In this document: positions 1 through 7,129 of the stretch, one piece after another
How positions within the stretch are numbered: position 1 is the first letter of the stretch
Layout of the letters: each line of letters begins with the position of its first letter
DNA from: Acidobacteriota bacterium
Lineage (GTDB): Bacteria > Acidobacteriota > Terriglobia > Acidiferrales > UBA7541
DNA length: 35,388 nt
Reading direction: 5' to 3'
NCBI GenBank assembly: GCA_003224055.1
Contig: QHYE01000016.1
Span: 1-35,388, forward strand
The notes under the pieces: model-generated
Told to the model about the DNA's origin: nothing
Databases searched by the model: none
What the model saw: the letters and a program-made list of their open reading frames with translations, nothing else
Made by a program: the position numbers and the translations under genes

Positions 1-225
1 GCCTTACTGTCACAGCGCCAGATCAAACGAGGTTCGCACTACCGCGTGCGTGAACTGCAAGCCGCGATCTCCGAATTCATCGCCGTGCACAACGAGCAGC
101 CCAAGCCCTTTGTGTGGACCAAGAGTGCCGATGCGATGCTCAACAGCATTGGCCGGTTCGCTTCCCGCACTCTGGCTGTACAGGGCACAACAAATATGTC
201 AGAAATCAATGACTCAGGAGACTAG
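1..225 (+). CDS. IS630-family transposase, C-terminal fragment (5' end outside window)
   Basis: The reading frame is open from base 1 to a TAG at 223-225 and gives 74 residues. It contains the block IAVHNEQPKPFVWTKSAD (about residues 27-44), which is the characteristic end of the DDE domain of IS630-type transposases found in many soil bacteria. These enzymes cut and paste their element and usually target TA or CTAG. The stop codon lies inside a CTAG (222-225), so the right end of the element is probably here (inference). The left part is outside the window, so it cannot be told whether the element is intact. No other transposon gene lies nearby. Confidence 0.85.
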   Translation, partial: ALLSQRQIKRGSHYRVRELQAAISEFIAVHNEQPKPFVWTKSADAMLNSIGRFASRTLAVQGTTNMSEINDSGD

Positions 226-276
226 TGACTCGTGTAAGAACAATCTCGGAGCGGCGACCGCTGGGATGAGTTGAAT

Positions 277-588
277 ATGATCCAAGCTAAGAAACAAAAT
301 ACAGAAACAGCGACAGAACCAGAAAATGGCCGCCCGGCCGGGAGCGGCGAGGAGTGGCTGGGGCGAAACCGAAGCAGTAAGCGGCGGCTCTGGGAGCGGT
401 TGAACCCGCGAAACCGCAAGCAAATTCATGTGATCGCCCAGGCGCTGGCGCTGCAGCAGACGCACGCGCAATTGCCGGAACCGCTGCGCGCGCGGCTGAG
501 CGCGGCGGTGGAAGAATTGGAGCGGCACGTGGGACGGATCCGGGCGCTACTGGCGGAGGTAGCACGGCGGACACCACGCGGCGAGTGA
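277..588 (+). CDS. Small hypothetical protein, helical
   Basis: Not recognised as a known family. ATG at 277 is preceded by GGGATGAG, a weak ribosome-binding match; a TTG at 271 would add two residues. The product is about 103 residues. The first third is polar and probably disordered. From about residue 40 it becomes Arg/Leu/Ala-rich with a heptad-like helical pattern (a LEEL/ERHV/RALL type series). The last codons overlap the GTG (585) that opens the long frame of the next gene, which suggests coupled translation. It lies just downstream of the IS630 end, so it could also be a chance frame in GC-rich DNA. Confidence 0.4.
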   Translation: MIQAKKQNTETATEPENGRPAGSGEEWLGRNRSSKRRLWERLNPRNRKQIHVIAQALALQQTHAQLPEPLRARLSAAVEELERHVGRIRALLAEVARRTPRGE

Positions 589-626
589 ACGTTGCAGCCG
601 GTGCCCGGCGGCGGGATACTTTCTAT

Positions 627-1670
627 ATGGCTGTCTCCAATAAGCGCGGCGCCCTCCTGGTTGCGGCACTCGCGGTGGTGTTTTCCGGGATGGCGCTATG
701 CGCCTGGGCGGATGAGATTCAACTCAAAGACGGCAAGAAATTGTACGGCGTGATCGTGGCGTACGAAGACAACATGTTCAAGGTCAAGACGGACTTTGGT
801 TTTGTGCTCGTGGAGAAAGACAAGATTTTGAAGATTATTCCGTCGACTCCGGCGGGAAAATCGGGGCCGCAACCAACAGCGAAAAAGGATGCGGCGCAGC
901 ATTCGCCGAAGCCGGCTGCTAATTCGCAGCCACAGGCTGAGCCGGCGGTGGCAGCGGGTAGCGAAGCATCGCCGGCATCAACGAATGCCAGCGCTAAATT
1001 GGCGACTGCGAGCACACCGGGAAAAGCCGACAAGTCTTCGCCGAAAGTGACGAGCGCTGCGGTGAAGCCCGAATTGCCGGCGGGTGGGCCCGCGGGGAAT
1101 GTGCCCGCGCCCGCGATAAAGGGATCGAGTGCGGCGCAAGCGAACGCAATGGCATCGAGCCCGGCCACGCCGGCTCCGCCAAAAGAGCCTGAAGTACCGG
1201 CAAACCGGGAAGAAATTCAGGGCAATCTCTATACGAATTACACGCACGGCTTTCGCATGTACAAAGCGCCGAGCTGGAACTTGATCGAAGAGGCGCGCAA
1301 CGCGCTGCCCAACGCCATTGTAGCGATGGGGACATCGAACGAATCCACGCTGATGGTGGTGGGAGAGGAAAAATCCAAGGAACCGCTGGAAACGGCGGCG
1401 GCTGCGGTGGAAAAGCGGCTGCAGGATGTTTACACAGGTTACCAGCGGGTTTCGCAGCGCAAGACGGTGGTCGGCGGTTTGCCGGCAGTCCAGTATCAAT
1501 ACCGAGGAAAAGCGGACGAGCATGACTGGTCGGGAAAACTGGTGGTCGTCGCGCGCGGCAACGAGATCCTCACAGTGCTGGGAATGACGTATGCCGACTC
1601 GGACCTAATCCAGATTCAGGAAAATGTCATCGCGCGCGCCATCGCGAGTCTAGACTTCAGCGTCCGTTAG
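627..1670 (+). CDS. Secreted protein: Sm-like N-terminal segment plus PsbP/DUF1795-like C-terminal domain
   Basis: I chose ATG 627 because it gives a clean signal peptide: a lysine/arginine start, a hydrophobic stretch LLVAALAVVF, and probable cleavage after AWA. The frame can open 14 codons earlier at GTG 585, overlapping the previous stop. After the signal come about 45 residues resembling an Sm-like/SH3-like beta barrel (IQLKDGKKLYGVIVAY and a following KDKILKI). Next is a long Ala/Pro/Lys-rich linker (about residues 75-195). The C-terminal globular domain starts at NLYTNYTHGFRMYKAPSW and ends with ASLDF, a pattern like PsbP/DUF1795 lipoprotein-type domains. Function is unknown. It is likely periplasmic or surface-located. 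Identity of both domains is by pattern only. Confidence 0.75.
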   Translation: MAVSNKRGALLVAALAVVFSGMALCAWADEIQLKDGKKLYGVIVAYEDNMFKVKTDFGFVLVEKDKILKIIPSTPAGKSGPQPTAKKDAAQHSPKPAANSQPQAEPAVAAGSEASPASTNASAKLATASTPGKADKSSPKVTSAAVKPELPAGGPAGNVPAPAIKGSSAAQANAMASSPATPAPPKEPEVPANREEIQGNLYTNYTHGFRMYKAPSWNLIEEARNALPNAIVAMGTSNESTLMVVGEEKSKEPLETAAAAVEKRLQDVYTGYQRVSQRKTVVGGLPAVQYQYRGKADEHDWSGKLVVVARGNEILTVLGMTYADSDLIQIQENVIARAIASLDFSVR

Positions 1671-1692
1671 GCGACCCACAACTCAGAAACTA

Positions 1693-2385
1693 TCATTGCG
1701 GGAGCTCTGCGCCGGCCTGCTCCGCCACCATGTACGCGGCGTACCAGTCGGGCCAGTTTTCGTCACGTTGGCCGCCGGTGCGCTCTTCGTGCTTGCCGTG
1801 GGCGGCGGCCGCACGCCGAAACGCGCTCGCCAGATCGTTCGCCGACGCGAAGGTCGTCGTCGCGGGGTCGATGCGACCCGGCAGCCGCGCCGTGATTTCC
1901 TGGAACAGCCAGCCGTTGCCGTCCGGATCATGGAACGAAGCGAACGACCGGTAGCTGCGATGCTCGGCATCCGGACCGCTGACCCGGGCCCGTCCAAACA
2001 GGTAGGGCTCGTCCGTGCCCGCGTACACGCCGGCGGCGTCGTGGAACACTTCGCTGACCTCGATGCCGCGATCGAGCAGCGCTTTGCGGGCGGCCTGGAT
2101 GTCGGAGACGATCAGGTACAGGCCCTGGGCGGAGCCGGGTGCCGCCGGGGTGACGTTCTTGCCGAAGATGATCGAGCACCCCGAGCCCGGCGGCGTGAAC
2201 TGGATCACGCGGAAGTCTTTACCGCTGTCGTAGTCGGCGTCGAGCCGCCACCCGAGCCTCCCGTAGAACTCCTTCGCGCAGTCGACATCCGAGACGGGGA
2301 TGACGACTATTTCGAACTTCATGTCCACTCTCGCGACGCCCGCGTCGCTGGTCGGGTCACTGGTACGGACTGCCTTGGTGCTCAC
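1693..2385 (-). CDS. VOC (glyoxalase/bleomycin-resistance) family protein with WPDWYA tail
   Basis: The start is GTG at 2385, supported by an AAGGAGG Shine-Dalgarno sequence about 6 nt upstream. The product is 230 residues. Residues about 22-145 form a VOC fold: it opens with FEIVVIPVSDVDCAKEFYGRLGW and closes with FHDPDGNGWLFQEIT. The first metal-ligand position, usually His, is not His here, while the closing Glu of FQE is present, so metal-dependent activity is uncertain. About 85 further residues end in a Trp-rich DENWPDWYAAYMVAEQAG motif that I know as a separate short tail in some bacterial proteins. The gene is very rich in C/G third positions and has a strong ribosome-binding site unlike its neighbours, so recent acquisition is possible. 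Confidence 0.85.
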   Translation of the reverse strand: MSTKAVRTSDPTSDAGVARVDMKFEIVVIPVSDVDCAKEFYGRLGWRLDADYDSGKDFRVIQFTPPGSGCSIIFGKNVTPAAPGSAQGLYLIVSDIQAARKALLDRGIEVSEVFHDAAGVYAGTDEPYLFGRARVSGPDAEHRSYRSFASFHDPDGNGWLFQEITARLPGRIDPATTTFASANDLASAFRRAAAAHGKHEERTGGQRDENWPDWYAAYMVAEQAGAELPQ

Positions 2386-2632
2386 GGCTGCCTCCTTCGT
2401 TGTGTGGGGATGATCGTTGGGCTTTCACCATTCCGTCGCGGATCACGCTACGTATGTGGCGGCTCGGGTCGGCCGGGAAATCGATCTTCGAGCCACGACT
2501 TTCCGTAGTTCGGTCGCGTCAGTCAGTGAAGGGCGAAGAGACTAGCACAGTTGTTGGTCCGGTGCATTAAATCCTGCTAGGTCGCCTAATCGGAAACCGA
2601 CCCACTTACCCGGTTCTCCAAATCGGATTTAA

Positions 2633-2740
2633 GAGAGGTCCTTCGTCGCGATGCTCCTCAGGACAGATTTCCTTATCGGAAATAGGAGAGATCCTTCGAC
2701 TCGCACGCTCGCTCAGGACACGCATCCTCATCGGATGCGT
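2633..2740. repeat. Two tandem intergenic hairpin units
   Basis: Unit 1 (2633-2683) and unit 2 (2686-2740) share GAGAG[G/A]TCCTTCG, then CTCAGGACA, then a hairpin. In unit 1 the stem is ATTTCC/GGAAAT with loop TTATC (2667-2683). In unit 2 the stem is ACGCATCC/GGATGCGT with loop TCATC (2720-2740). Stem sequences differ, but each is perfectly self-complementary. A related CCTAATCGGA lies at 2585-2594. The GATCCTTCG...CTCAGGA core resembles dispersed intergenic repeats of Acidobacteriota genomes (recollection, not checked). Confidence 0.75.
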
Positions 2741-2778
2741 GGTTAACCATAACACCCCCCACCCCCCATGTTTTTTGT

Positions 2779-2833
2779 AAGTGTGGATTCTGAAGGATTT
2801 AGGTTTACTGTAACTTCTTTAGAATCAACACTT
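2779..2833. repeat. Long imperfect inverted repeat
   Basis: AAGTGT (2779-2784) pairs with ACACTT (2828-2833), GATTCT (2786-2791) with AGAATC (2821-2826), and GAAG (2792-2795) with CTTC (2814-2817). The apical loop is about 18 nt. The decamer TTGTAAGTGT occurs at 2775-2784 and again at 2844-2853. There is no poly-T tail, so this is not a standard intrinsic terminator. Confidence 0.65.
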
Positions 2834-3046
2834 GTGAGGTGGCTTGTAAGTGTTGCATTTAAATGGGTTAGGGCGGAGAGGGCGAGAGAGCAAGAGTGCA
2901 AAAGCGTAAAGGTGTAAGAGTGCAGCCGTCGGCAAAGGTGAAGCGGCATGCGGACACGCGGTCCTTATCGAGTGTGGCCGCAGAGCGGCCAACCGGGCGA
3001 AGAGAGGACATGGGTGGCTCCGGAAAGTTGAGATGGAAATGAAAAA

Positions 3047-3065
3047 GCCCCGGTGAAACCGGGGC
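3047..3065 (-). terminator. Rho-independent terminator for the TonB-C gene
   Basis: A perfect 8-bp stem GCCCCGGT/ACCGGGGC closes a 3-nt loop. Read on the minus strand it is followed by TTTTT (bases 3042-3046 are A on the plus strand). It lies about 170 nt downstream of the stop of the gene ending at 3239. Confidence 0.85.
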
Positions 3066-3122
3066 GGAGTACTGAACAAGAGAGTTATACGGGATGAGTT
3101 ATATAACAGTCAAATGAAAATT

Positions 3123-3195
3123 GGGCGAAACGGGAGGAGCAGCGCACAAGCGGCGGAGAAACAAGGCGATGGGCAGTTTGGAGGGGAACAAGTCA
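3123..3195. repeat. Left copy of imperfect direct repeat flanking the TonB-C gene
   Basis: These 73 bases align with 4445-4518 with about 12 differences including one gap, in the same orientation. Both contain ACAAGGCGA and CAAGTCA at matching positions. The two copies bracket the TonB-C gene together with its upstream region. Confidence 0.75.
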
Positions 3196-3238
3196 AAACC
3201 CGCAGCTCTTAAACCGAAGGCAGCGGTACGCGCAACGG

Positions 3239-4363
3239 TTAGCGGATATTGAATATAACTTGAATGGCTACTTGGCAAGTGACGGGAGTACCGTCGGGCC
3301 CATCAGCGGGCTTAAACCACCAGTTTTTGACCGCCACAATGGCTTGCCGTTCCAGTCCGGAGCCAGGTCCCTTCACTACCTGAACGTTTTCCGCTCGGCC
3401 GTCCGCAGTTACGACAACCTTCAGAACAACGATTCCACCGATCTTGGCCTTGCGCGCTTCTTCGCTGTAAGAGGGTTGCGGGCAGTAGACGCAACGGGGC
3501 GCTGTAACGCCATCGATGCCAGCTTGTGCGATTCCGGCCGACGGCAACCCGGGTGCCCCGCCCATGTTAGTGCCAAGAGCACCGTCCGGCTCTCCGGAAC
3601 CTTGAGCCGCTAGGCGCTGCACCGTTTCCTTGAAGAGCTTATATTCGTCCGAGATGGCGAAAAGTGCGGCGTCCGGCTCCTGCCTCACAAGCTCGGTGAC
3701 GCGAACCGTCTGCACACCGTAACGGGGATCTGTGCGCTTAGTCAGTAGATTGATTCTGAGGTCTTCGGAATACCAGTATTCGGTGACAATGGTGAGGGGA
3801 CGGTCATTGCCGAGCGCGCCCGGTCCGTAGGTTTGGCTAACCCGCTCTCTGCGAACGGGAAGCCCCTCGATAGTATCGGAGCCGACGTTCTCCTTGGAAG
3901 TTTCCGGTTTACTGAACGCAGTTTGCGCGGAGGGAGCGGCCGTTGGAACTGGTGAGCCTACAGTCCATTGCCTTGCCGTTTTGGTGAGGGGGAATAGGTT
4001 TGTTCTGGTTCTTGTGGAGGGGTCGTAGAGTTCAATGCGCGTTAATCTGGGTTCCGCACCCTCGACGGGATTGATCCAGTTTCGCGCCTCGTTCCGCGTT
4101 CGTCCCAGGTGATCGCGAGCGTCAAGGTTGTAGGTTTTGTGCGTGATGAGGGTGCCGTCCTGGAGCTGATTGACCAGTTCAAGCTCGACTTTGGCGGAGA
4201 AAGGCAGGCCGGACACCGCGGGAATGTGCTCGCCGTACATCCACTCGGCAACCCTTCCGTCTCCGGGAGTGCTGACGGTAGAGGTGACGGTCGATTGAGA
4301 AAAGCCAGCCCGTGCGCAGCAGAAGGCAAAAAGGACGACTAAGAGCCTGAGCGGAACGCGCAT
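3239..4363 (-). CDS. Secreted protein with TonB C-terminal domain
   Basis: The start is ATG 4363, with GGGAG 8 nt upstream. The product is 374 residues with a signal peptide (LRLLVVLFAFCCARAGFSQ). Residues about 25-270 are a beta-rich periplasmic region without a family I recognise. The last 85 residues match the TonB C-terminal domain: PSYSEEARKAKIGGIVVLKV, then a conserved VVKGPGSGLERQAIVAVKNWWFKPA. Such domains transmit energy to TonB-dependent outer-membrane receptors. Here there is no N-terminal membrane anchor of the usual TonB kind and no ExbB/ExbD nearby, so the protein may instead be a stand-alone envelope protein using the fold. Many Acidobacteriota carry several such paralogues (family knowledge). 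A terminator follows at 3047-3065. Confidence 0.85.
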   Translation of the reverse strand: MRVPLRLLVVLFAFCCARAGFSQSTVTSTVSTPGDGRVAEWMYGEHIPAVSGLPFSAKVELELVNQLQDGTLITHKTYNLDARDHLGRTRNEARNWINPVEGAEPRLTRIELYDPSTRTRTNLFPLTKTARQWTVGSPVPTAAPSAQTAFSKPETSKENVGSDTIEGLPVRRERVSQTYGPGALGNDRPLTIVTEYWYSEDLRINLLTKRTDPRYGVQTVRVTELVRQEPDAALFAISDEYKLFKETVQRLAAQGSGEPDGALGTNMGGAPGLPSAGIAQAGIDGVTAPRCVYCPQPSYSEEARKAKIGGIVVLKVVVTADGRAENVQVVKGPGSGLERQAIVAVKNWWFKPADGPDGTPVTCQVAIQVIFNIR

Positions 4364-4444
4364 TGCGAAAGCTCCCAGTCAGGAGACAGGATCAGGAGCG
4401 AGTATAGCATCAGGGGCGCTCGTCTGAAGGCAAGATACCGTTTC

Positions 4445-4518
4445 GGGTGAGACGGGCGGACCAGTCGCATAAGCGGGGGAGAGACAAGGCGAGGGGCGGT
4501 TTGGCGGGGAGCAAGTCA
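4445..4518. repeat. Right copy of imperfect direct repeat flanking the TonB-C gene
   Basis: This is the partner of 3123-3195, about 84% identical over 74 bases by hand alignment. It is upstream of the TonB-C start and just before a second, unrelated tandem repeat. Confidence 0.75.
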
Positions 4519-4532
4519 GGCGACGGAAAATT

Positions 4533-4625
4533 GAAATCAGAAACTAGAAATCAGAATTAGGAAAAAGTCGGGCCGGGAGAATCGAAACTAGAAACTAGAA
4601 ATCAGAAATTCGGAAAAAGCCGGGC
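4533..4625. repeat. Two-copy tandem repeat of about 41 bp
   Basis: Copy 1 (4533-4573) and copy 2 (4584-4625) both read GAAA..GAAACTAGAAATCAGAA, then GGAAAAAG[T/C]CGGGC, with internal AGAAACTAGAAATCAGA reiterations. It is an A/G-rich intergenic repeat. No gene is seen in 4364-4651. Confidence 0.75.
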
Positions 4626-4651
4626 AAATGACAGGGAAGGAGACGGAGCGC

Positions 4652-5737
4652 CTAGCCCGCTCGATAGAGGCCGATGGCTTGCAAGTCTTCGTCGCTGTGA
4701 ATCCAACCTTCTTTGCCGTCGATGCGGACTTTTACCCAGATGTCGCCGGCTACTCCGAGCCCGATTCCATCTTTCCCTTCTTCCCACGTCACCAGGACCT
4801 TTCCGGCGAGGATTTCGACTCGGGAGTCTTTCTTGACCACAACGTGCGCCGGCGGGCCGATTTGCTCGTTGGATTCAGGAAACATCCGCACGAAAGTCAG
4901 TTCCTGTTCGCCCGGATGCCGCTCAACTCCTTCGACGGGCATCTCACAGCCGCCCTCGGCCATCCCGCGGCCGGTTTGATAGAAACAATGCTGCGCCAAG
5001 GCCAGCTTGCCTTCCATCCAGTTCAAGCGAACCGGCACGGAAACAAAAAAGTAGCCGGTGAACAGGCGGATCCTCAGTTCGTCGGGCAGAATCTGAGTGA
5101 GGTTGCCCATATGATTGACCTTGCCGGGAACGAAATCGCCCATTTCGCCTTCCGCGTAAAGGGGCTTTCCGATCGGAGCAAGCTTTCCGTTCACTATGCC
5201 GAAAATCTGCCAGGGGCCGCCACTCAGGGGCGCGGACGGCAGGCATCCGGTGTCAAGCAGCAGGCCTGCCCCGTTGCTTCCGGCAATCGGATTGACACTC
5301 ACCGAGCAGGTCTCCGTGAACTCGCCGTTCTCGACCGGGTGGGGAAACTCTTCGTGATGCAGAACCGCTCCGGCGGCGTCGGCAATATCCAATGACGCGA
5401 GCGCCAGAGCAAACTCGCCTTGCTTGCCAGGCACACGCTTGTTGTGTGCCACAACGGTGAACGTCTGGCCGCCGAACGTGAACGGCCCTTTGCGTTCCTC
5501 GACGTCTTGAAGTTCCGGCTCTCCAGACGAATGCGTCGCCGTCTGGCTCATTTGTTGAGTATGTGGCGGTGGCGATTCACGCTGCGGCAAGGAGGCTTGC
5601 GCCGCCACGGAAGCGCTGGCGGCCACCGCGCGCGCGGGTTCTTGCGGCATGGCACTCCGCTGCGGAGCTTGCCTACAGCCTACAGAGAAGGCCGCGAACA
5701 GGAGAAGCACTGCCGAGACACCGCGAATCGAAAACAT
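4652..5737 (-). CDS. Putative lipoprotein with SH3-like C-terminal region
   Basis: The product is 361 residues. The N-terminus VSAVLLLFAAFSVGC looks like a lipoprotein signal with Cys21 as the lipidated residue, although the -3 residue (Ser) is not the usual Leu. A Pro/Ala/Gln-rich spacer follows to about residue 80. The central region is not recognised; it contains EFALALASLDIADAAGA and a Cys-containing DTGC segment. The last 60 residues (VVKKDSRVEILAGKVLVTW, then IWVKVRIDGKEGWIHSDEDLQAIGL) look like a bacterial SH3 domain, which often binds cell-wall peptides. The start at ATG 5737 has no clear Shine-Dalgarno. It is probably a single-gene unit; the exact function is unknown. Confidence 0.75.
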   Translation of the reverse strand: MFSIRGVSAVLLLFAAFSVGCRQAPQRSAMPQEPARAVAASASVAAQASLPQRESPPPHTQQMSQTATHSSGEPELQDVEERKGPFTFGGQTFTVVAHNKRVPGKQGEFALALASLDIADAAGAVLHHEEFPHPVENGEFTETCSVSVNPIAGSNGAGLLLDTGCLPSAPLSGGPWQIFGIVNGKLAPIGKPLYAEGEMGDFVPGKVNHMGNLTQILPDELRIRLFTGYFFVSVPVRLNWMEGKLALAQHCFYQTGRGMAEGGCEMPVEGVERHPGEQELTFVRMFPESNEQIGPPAHVVVKKDSRVEILAGKVLVTWEEGKDGIGLGVAGDIWVKVRIDGKEGWIHSDEDLQAIGLYRAG

Positions 5738-6150
5738 AGTTCGTGAGCCACGGAATGATGGCTCTACTGTTCATTCTAGGTGGCGTGCGCCACCCGCGCC
5801 ACAAGGACGCGTGCAAGCGCAGCGCAAGAGGTACGATGGCCTGCGACATTCACGAGCGCACACAGCGGGGAGTGCCCAATGTATTTGTAGTGCGCGGCCC
5901 GGCGTGCAAACACTGCACCCAGGAAAAGCCGGGCCGCTTCGGTCGGCCCCGCAACAGTACCGGGACGCAAAATGCGCGAATGACAACGGAAGAGAAAGGC
6001 AAAGAGAGTAAAAGAGTGAAAGGGTGAAAGAGAAAAAGCGAAGATCCCAGCCTCAAAAACCGAGACTAGGGCAGCCGGCCGCCAATCGGGAGATTGGCGT
6101 TCCCGGGAGTGTACCGGACACAGAAAAAAGTGAAAGCGAAGAAACCAGAC
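5738..6150. other. Gene-free stretch with purine run and hairpin
   Basis: Frames exist in this gap, but their translations are Arg/His/Pro-rich and show no domain. A purine-rich low-complexity run (about 5990-6045, repeated AAAGAGTGAAAGGGTG-like words) resembles that at 2871-2925. A perfect hairpin lies at 6080-6099. Confidence 0.6.
6080..6099. repeat. Perfect 8-bp intergenic hairpin
   Basis: CGCCAATC and GATTGGCG pair around a GGGA loop, followed at once by the palindrome TCCCGGGA (6101-6108). It lies about 50 nt downstream of the LysR-type gene (minus strand). There is no T-run on either side, so a terminator role is only possible; it may be a dispersed repeat. Confidence 0.6.
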
Positions 6151-7062
6151 TTAGCCGGCGGCGGCTTCGCCGATTTCGGCGGGTTTGCGATGCTCGCGGA
6201 TGAGGGTGATGAGCGCCTGGGCAGCGCGGGGCAGGCTGCGGTCGCGGCGGTAGACGAGGCCGAGTTCGCGCCAGAGGTCGACGCCTTCGACGGTCAGCAA
6301 CTTCACTTCCCCGGCCTTCACATAGTCTTTTGCAAAACTCTCGCTGATGATGGAGAGGCCGGCATCGGCGGCGACGAAACGCTTGATCATGCCGATGCTC
6401 GGCAATTCCATGGTTACGTGGAGGCGCGAGCGGTAGGGACGAAAAAGTTTGTCAAGCACCTGGCGCGTAAAACCGGTTCGCGGAAAAATGAGCGGCTGGC
6501 CGGCGACCTCCGCCAGCGTAATTTTCGAACGATTCGCGAGAGGATTCTTCGCGCTGACCATGAAGCGCAGGCGGTCTTTGTAAATGTGGTGCACTTTCAA
6601 GTTGGGCGCCTTGATGGGAAGCGTGACGATGCCGACGTCGATGGAGCCGTCTTCGACGCGCTGCAGAATCTTGTGGCTGAAATTGCGGTAGATGCTGATG
6701 TGCACGAGCGGATAGCGGCGCTGAAATTCGGCAAATATATTGGGGAGCAGGTAGAGGCAGGTAGCTTCGTTGGCCCCGAAAACGATGGGGCCTTGCACAA
6801 CGTTGCCGCGGTCCGCGACCACCTGGATGGATTCGTCGCGCATGCGAAGAAGTTTTTCGGCGTATTCGAAGAGGACTTCACCGGCGGGAGTCAACTCCAC
6901 GGACTTGGCAGAGCGGTCGAGAAGCCGGGCCTTGTACGCCTGTTCGAGCTGGCGGATCTGCGCGCTGACAGCGGATTGCGAACGGAATACTTTCTGGCCC
7001 GCGCGAGAAAAACTCTTGAGTTTAGCGACGTAAACGAAAGTTGTGAGTTGATCGAAGTCCAT
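6151..7062 (-). CDS. LysR-family transcriptional regulator
   Basis: The product is 303 residues. Residues about 1-60 are the LysR winged helix-turn-helix: MDFDQLTTFVYVAKLKSFSR, then SQSAVSAQIRQLEQ and LTPAGEVLFEYA. Residues about 90-295 form the two-lobed effector-binding domain (GPIVFGANEATCLYLLPNIF, then IDVGIVTLPI). Members bind promoters as tetramers and respond to a small molecule; the ligand cannot be told from sequence. It sits 67 nt downstream of gltB on the same strand. A link to nitrogen metabolism is therefore suggested, though GltC-type regulators are normally divergent from gltB. A perfect TATAAT lies just upstream (see 7083-7088), so it may have its own promoter. Confidence 0.95.
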   Translation of the reverse strand: MDFDQLTTFVYVAKLKSFSRAGQKVFRSQSAVSAQIRQLEQAYKARLLDRSAKSVELTPAGEVLFEYAEKLLRMRDESIQVVADRGNVVQGPIVFGANEATCLYLLPNIFAEFQRRYPLVHISIYRNFSHKILQRVEDGSIDVGIVTLPIKAPNLKVHHIYKDRLRFMVSAKNPLANRSKITLAEVAGQPLIFPRTGFTRQVLDKLFRPYRSRLHVTMELPSIGMIKRFVAADAGLSIISESFAKDYVKAGEVKLLTVEGVDLWRELGLVYRRDRSLPRAAQALITLIREHRKPAEIGEAAAG

Positions 7063-7082
7063 AGTCAGATCGCCAGACAGGA

Positions 7083-7088
7083 ATTATA
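7083..7088 (-). promoter_or_regulatory. Candidate -10 box for the LysR gene
   Basis: On the minus strand the bases read TATAAT, the exact sigma-70 -10 consensus, 20 nt before the ATG at 7062. The -35 region 17-18 nt further upstream is poor (CGCATC). Transcription would start about 10-14 nt before the gene. Confidence 0.4.
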
Positions 7089-7129
7089 GCGAATTCCTCC
7101 TGCCAGATGCGGGGCAATTATCCTTCCTT

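Larger units (their letters stand above)
2386..3046. other. Non-coding accessory stretch with hairpins
   Basis: No reading frame here looks like a protein. The stretch holds tandem hairpin units (2585-2740), a poly-C run followed by a long imperfect inverted repeat (about 2753-2833), and a purine-rich low-complexity run (about 2871-2925) with variants of AAGAGTG/AAAGCG/AAGGTG. A similar run occurs near 5990-6045. The terminator of the convergent minus-strand gene lies at its right edge. Confidence 0.7.

Noticed and set aside
1696-2508. Long plus-strand frame opposite the VOC gene
   Set aside because: Arg/Gly-rich translation with no domain; the minus strand has a clear VOC protein with a strong Shine-Dalgarno.
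2871-2925. Purine-rich run considered as a CRISPR-like or satellite array
   Set aside because: The words vary in length and sequence and there are no regular spacers; it is simple low-complexity DNA also seen near 5990-6045.
5743-6027. 94-codon plus-strand frame with a CKHC-like segment
   Set aside because: Runs into the purine-rich low-complexity repeat, lacks a ribosome-binding site and has no recognisable domain.
6094-7089. Plus-strand frame of about 330 codons opposite the LysR gene
   Set aside because: It is the antisense of a clear LysR protein; no start signal or known fold.
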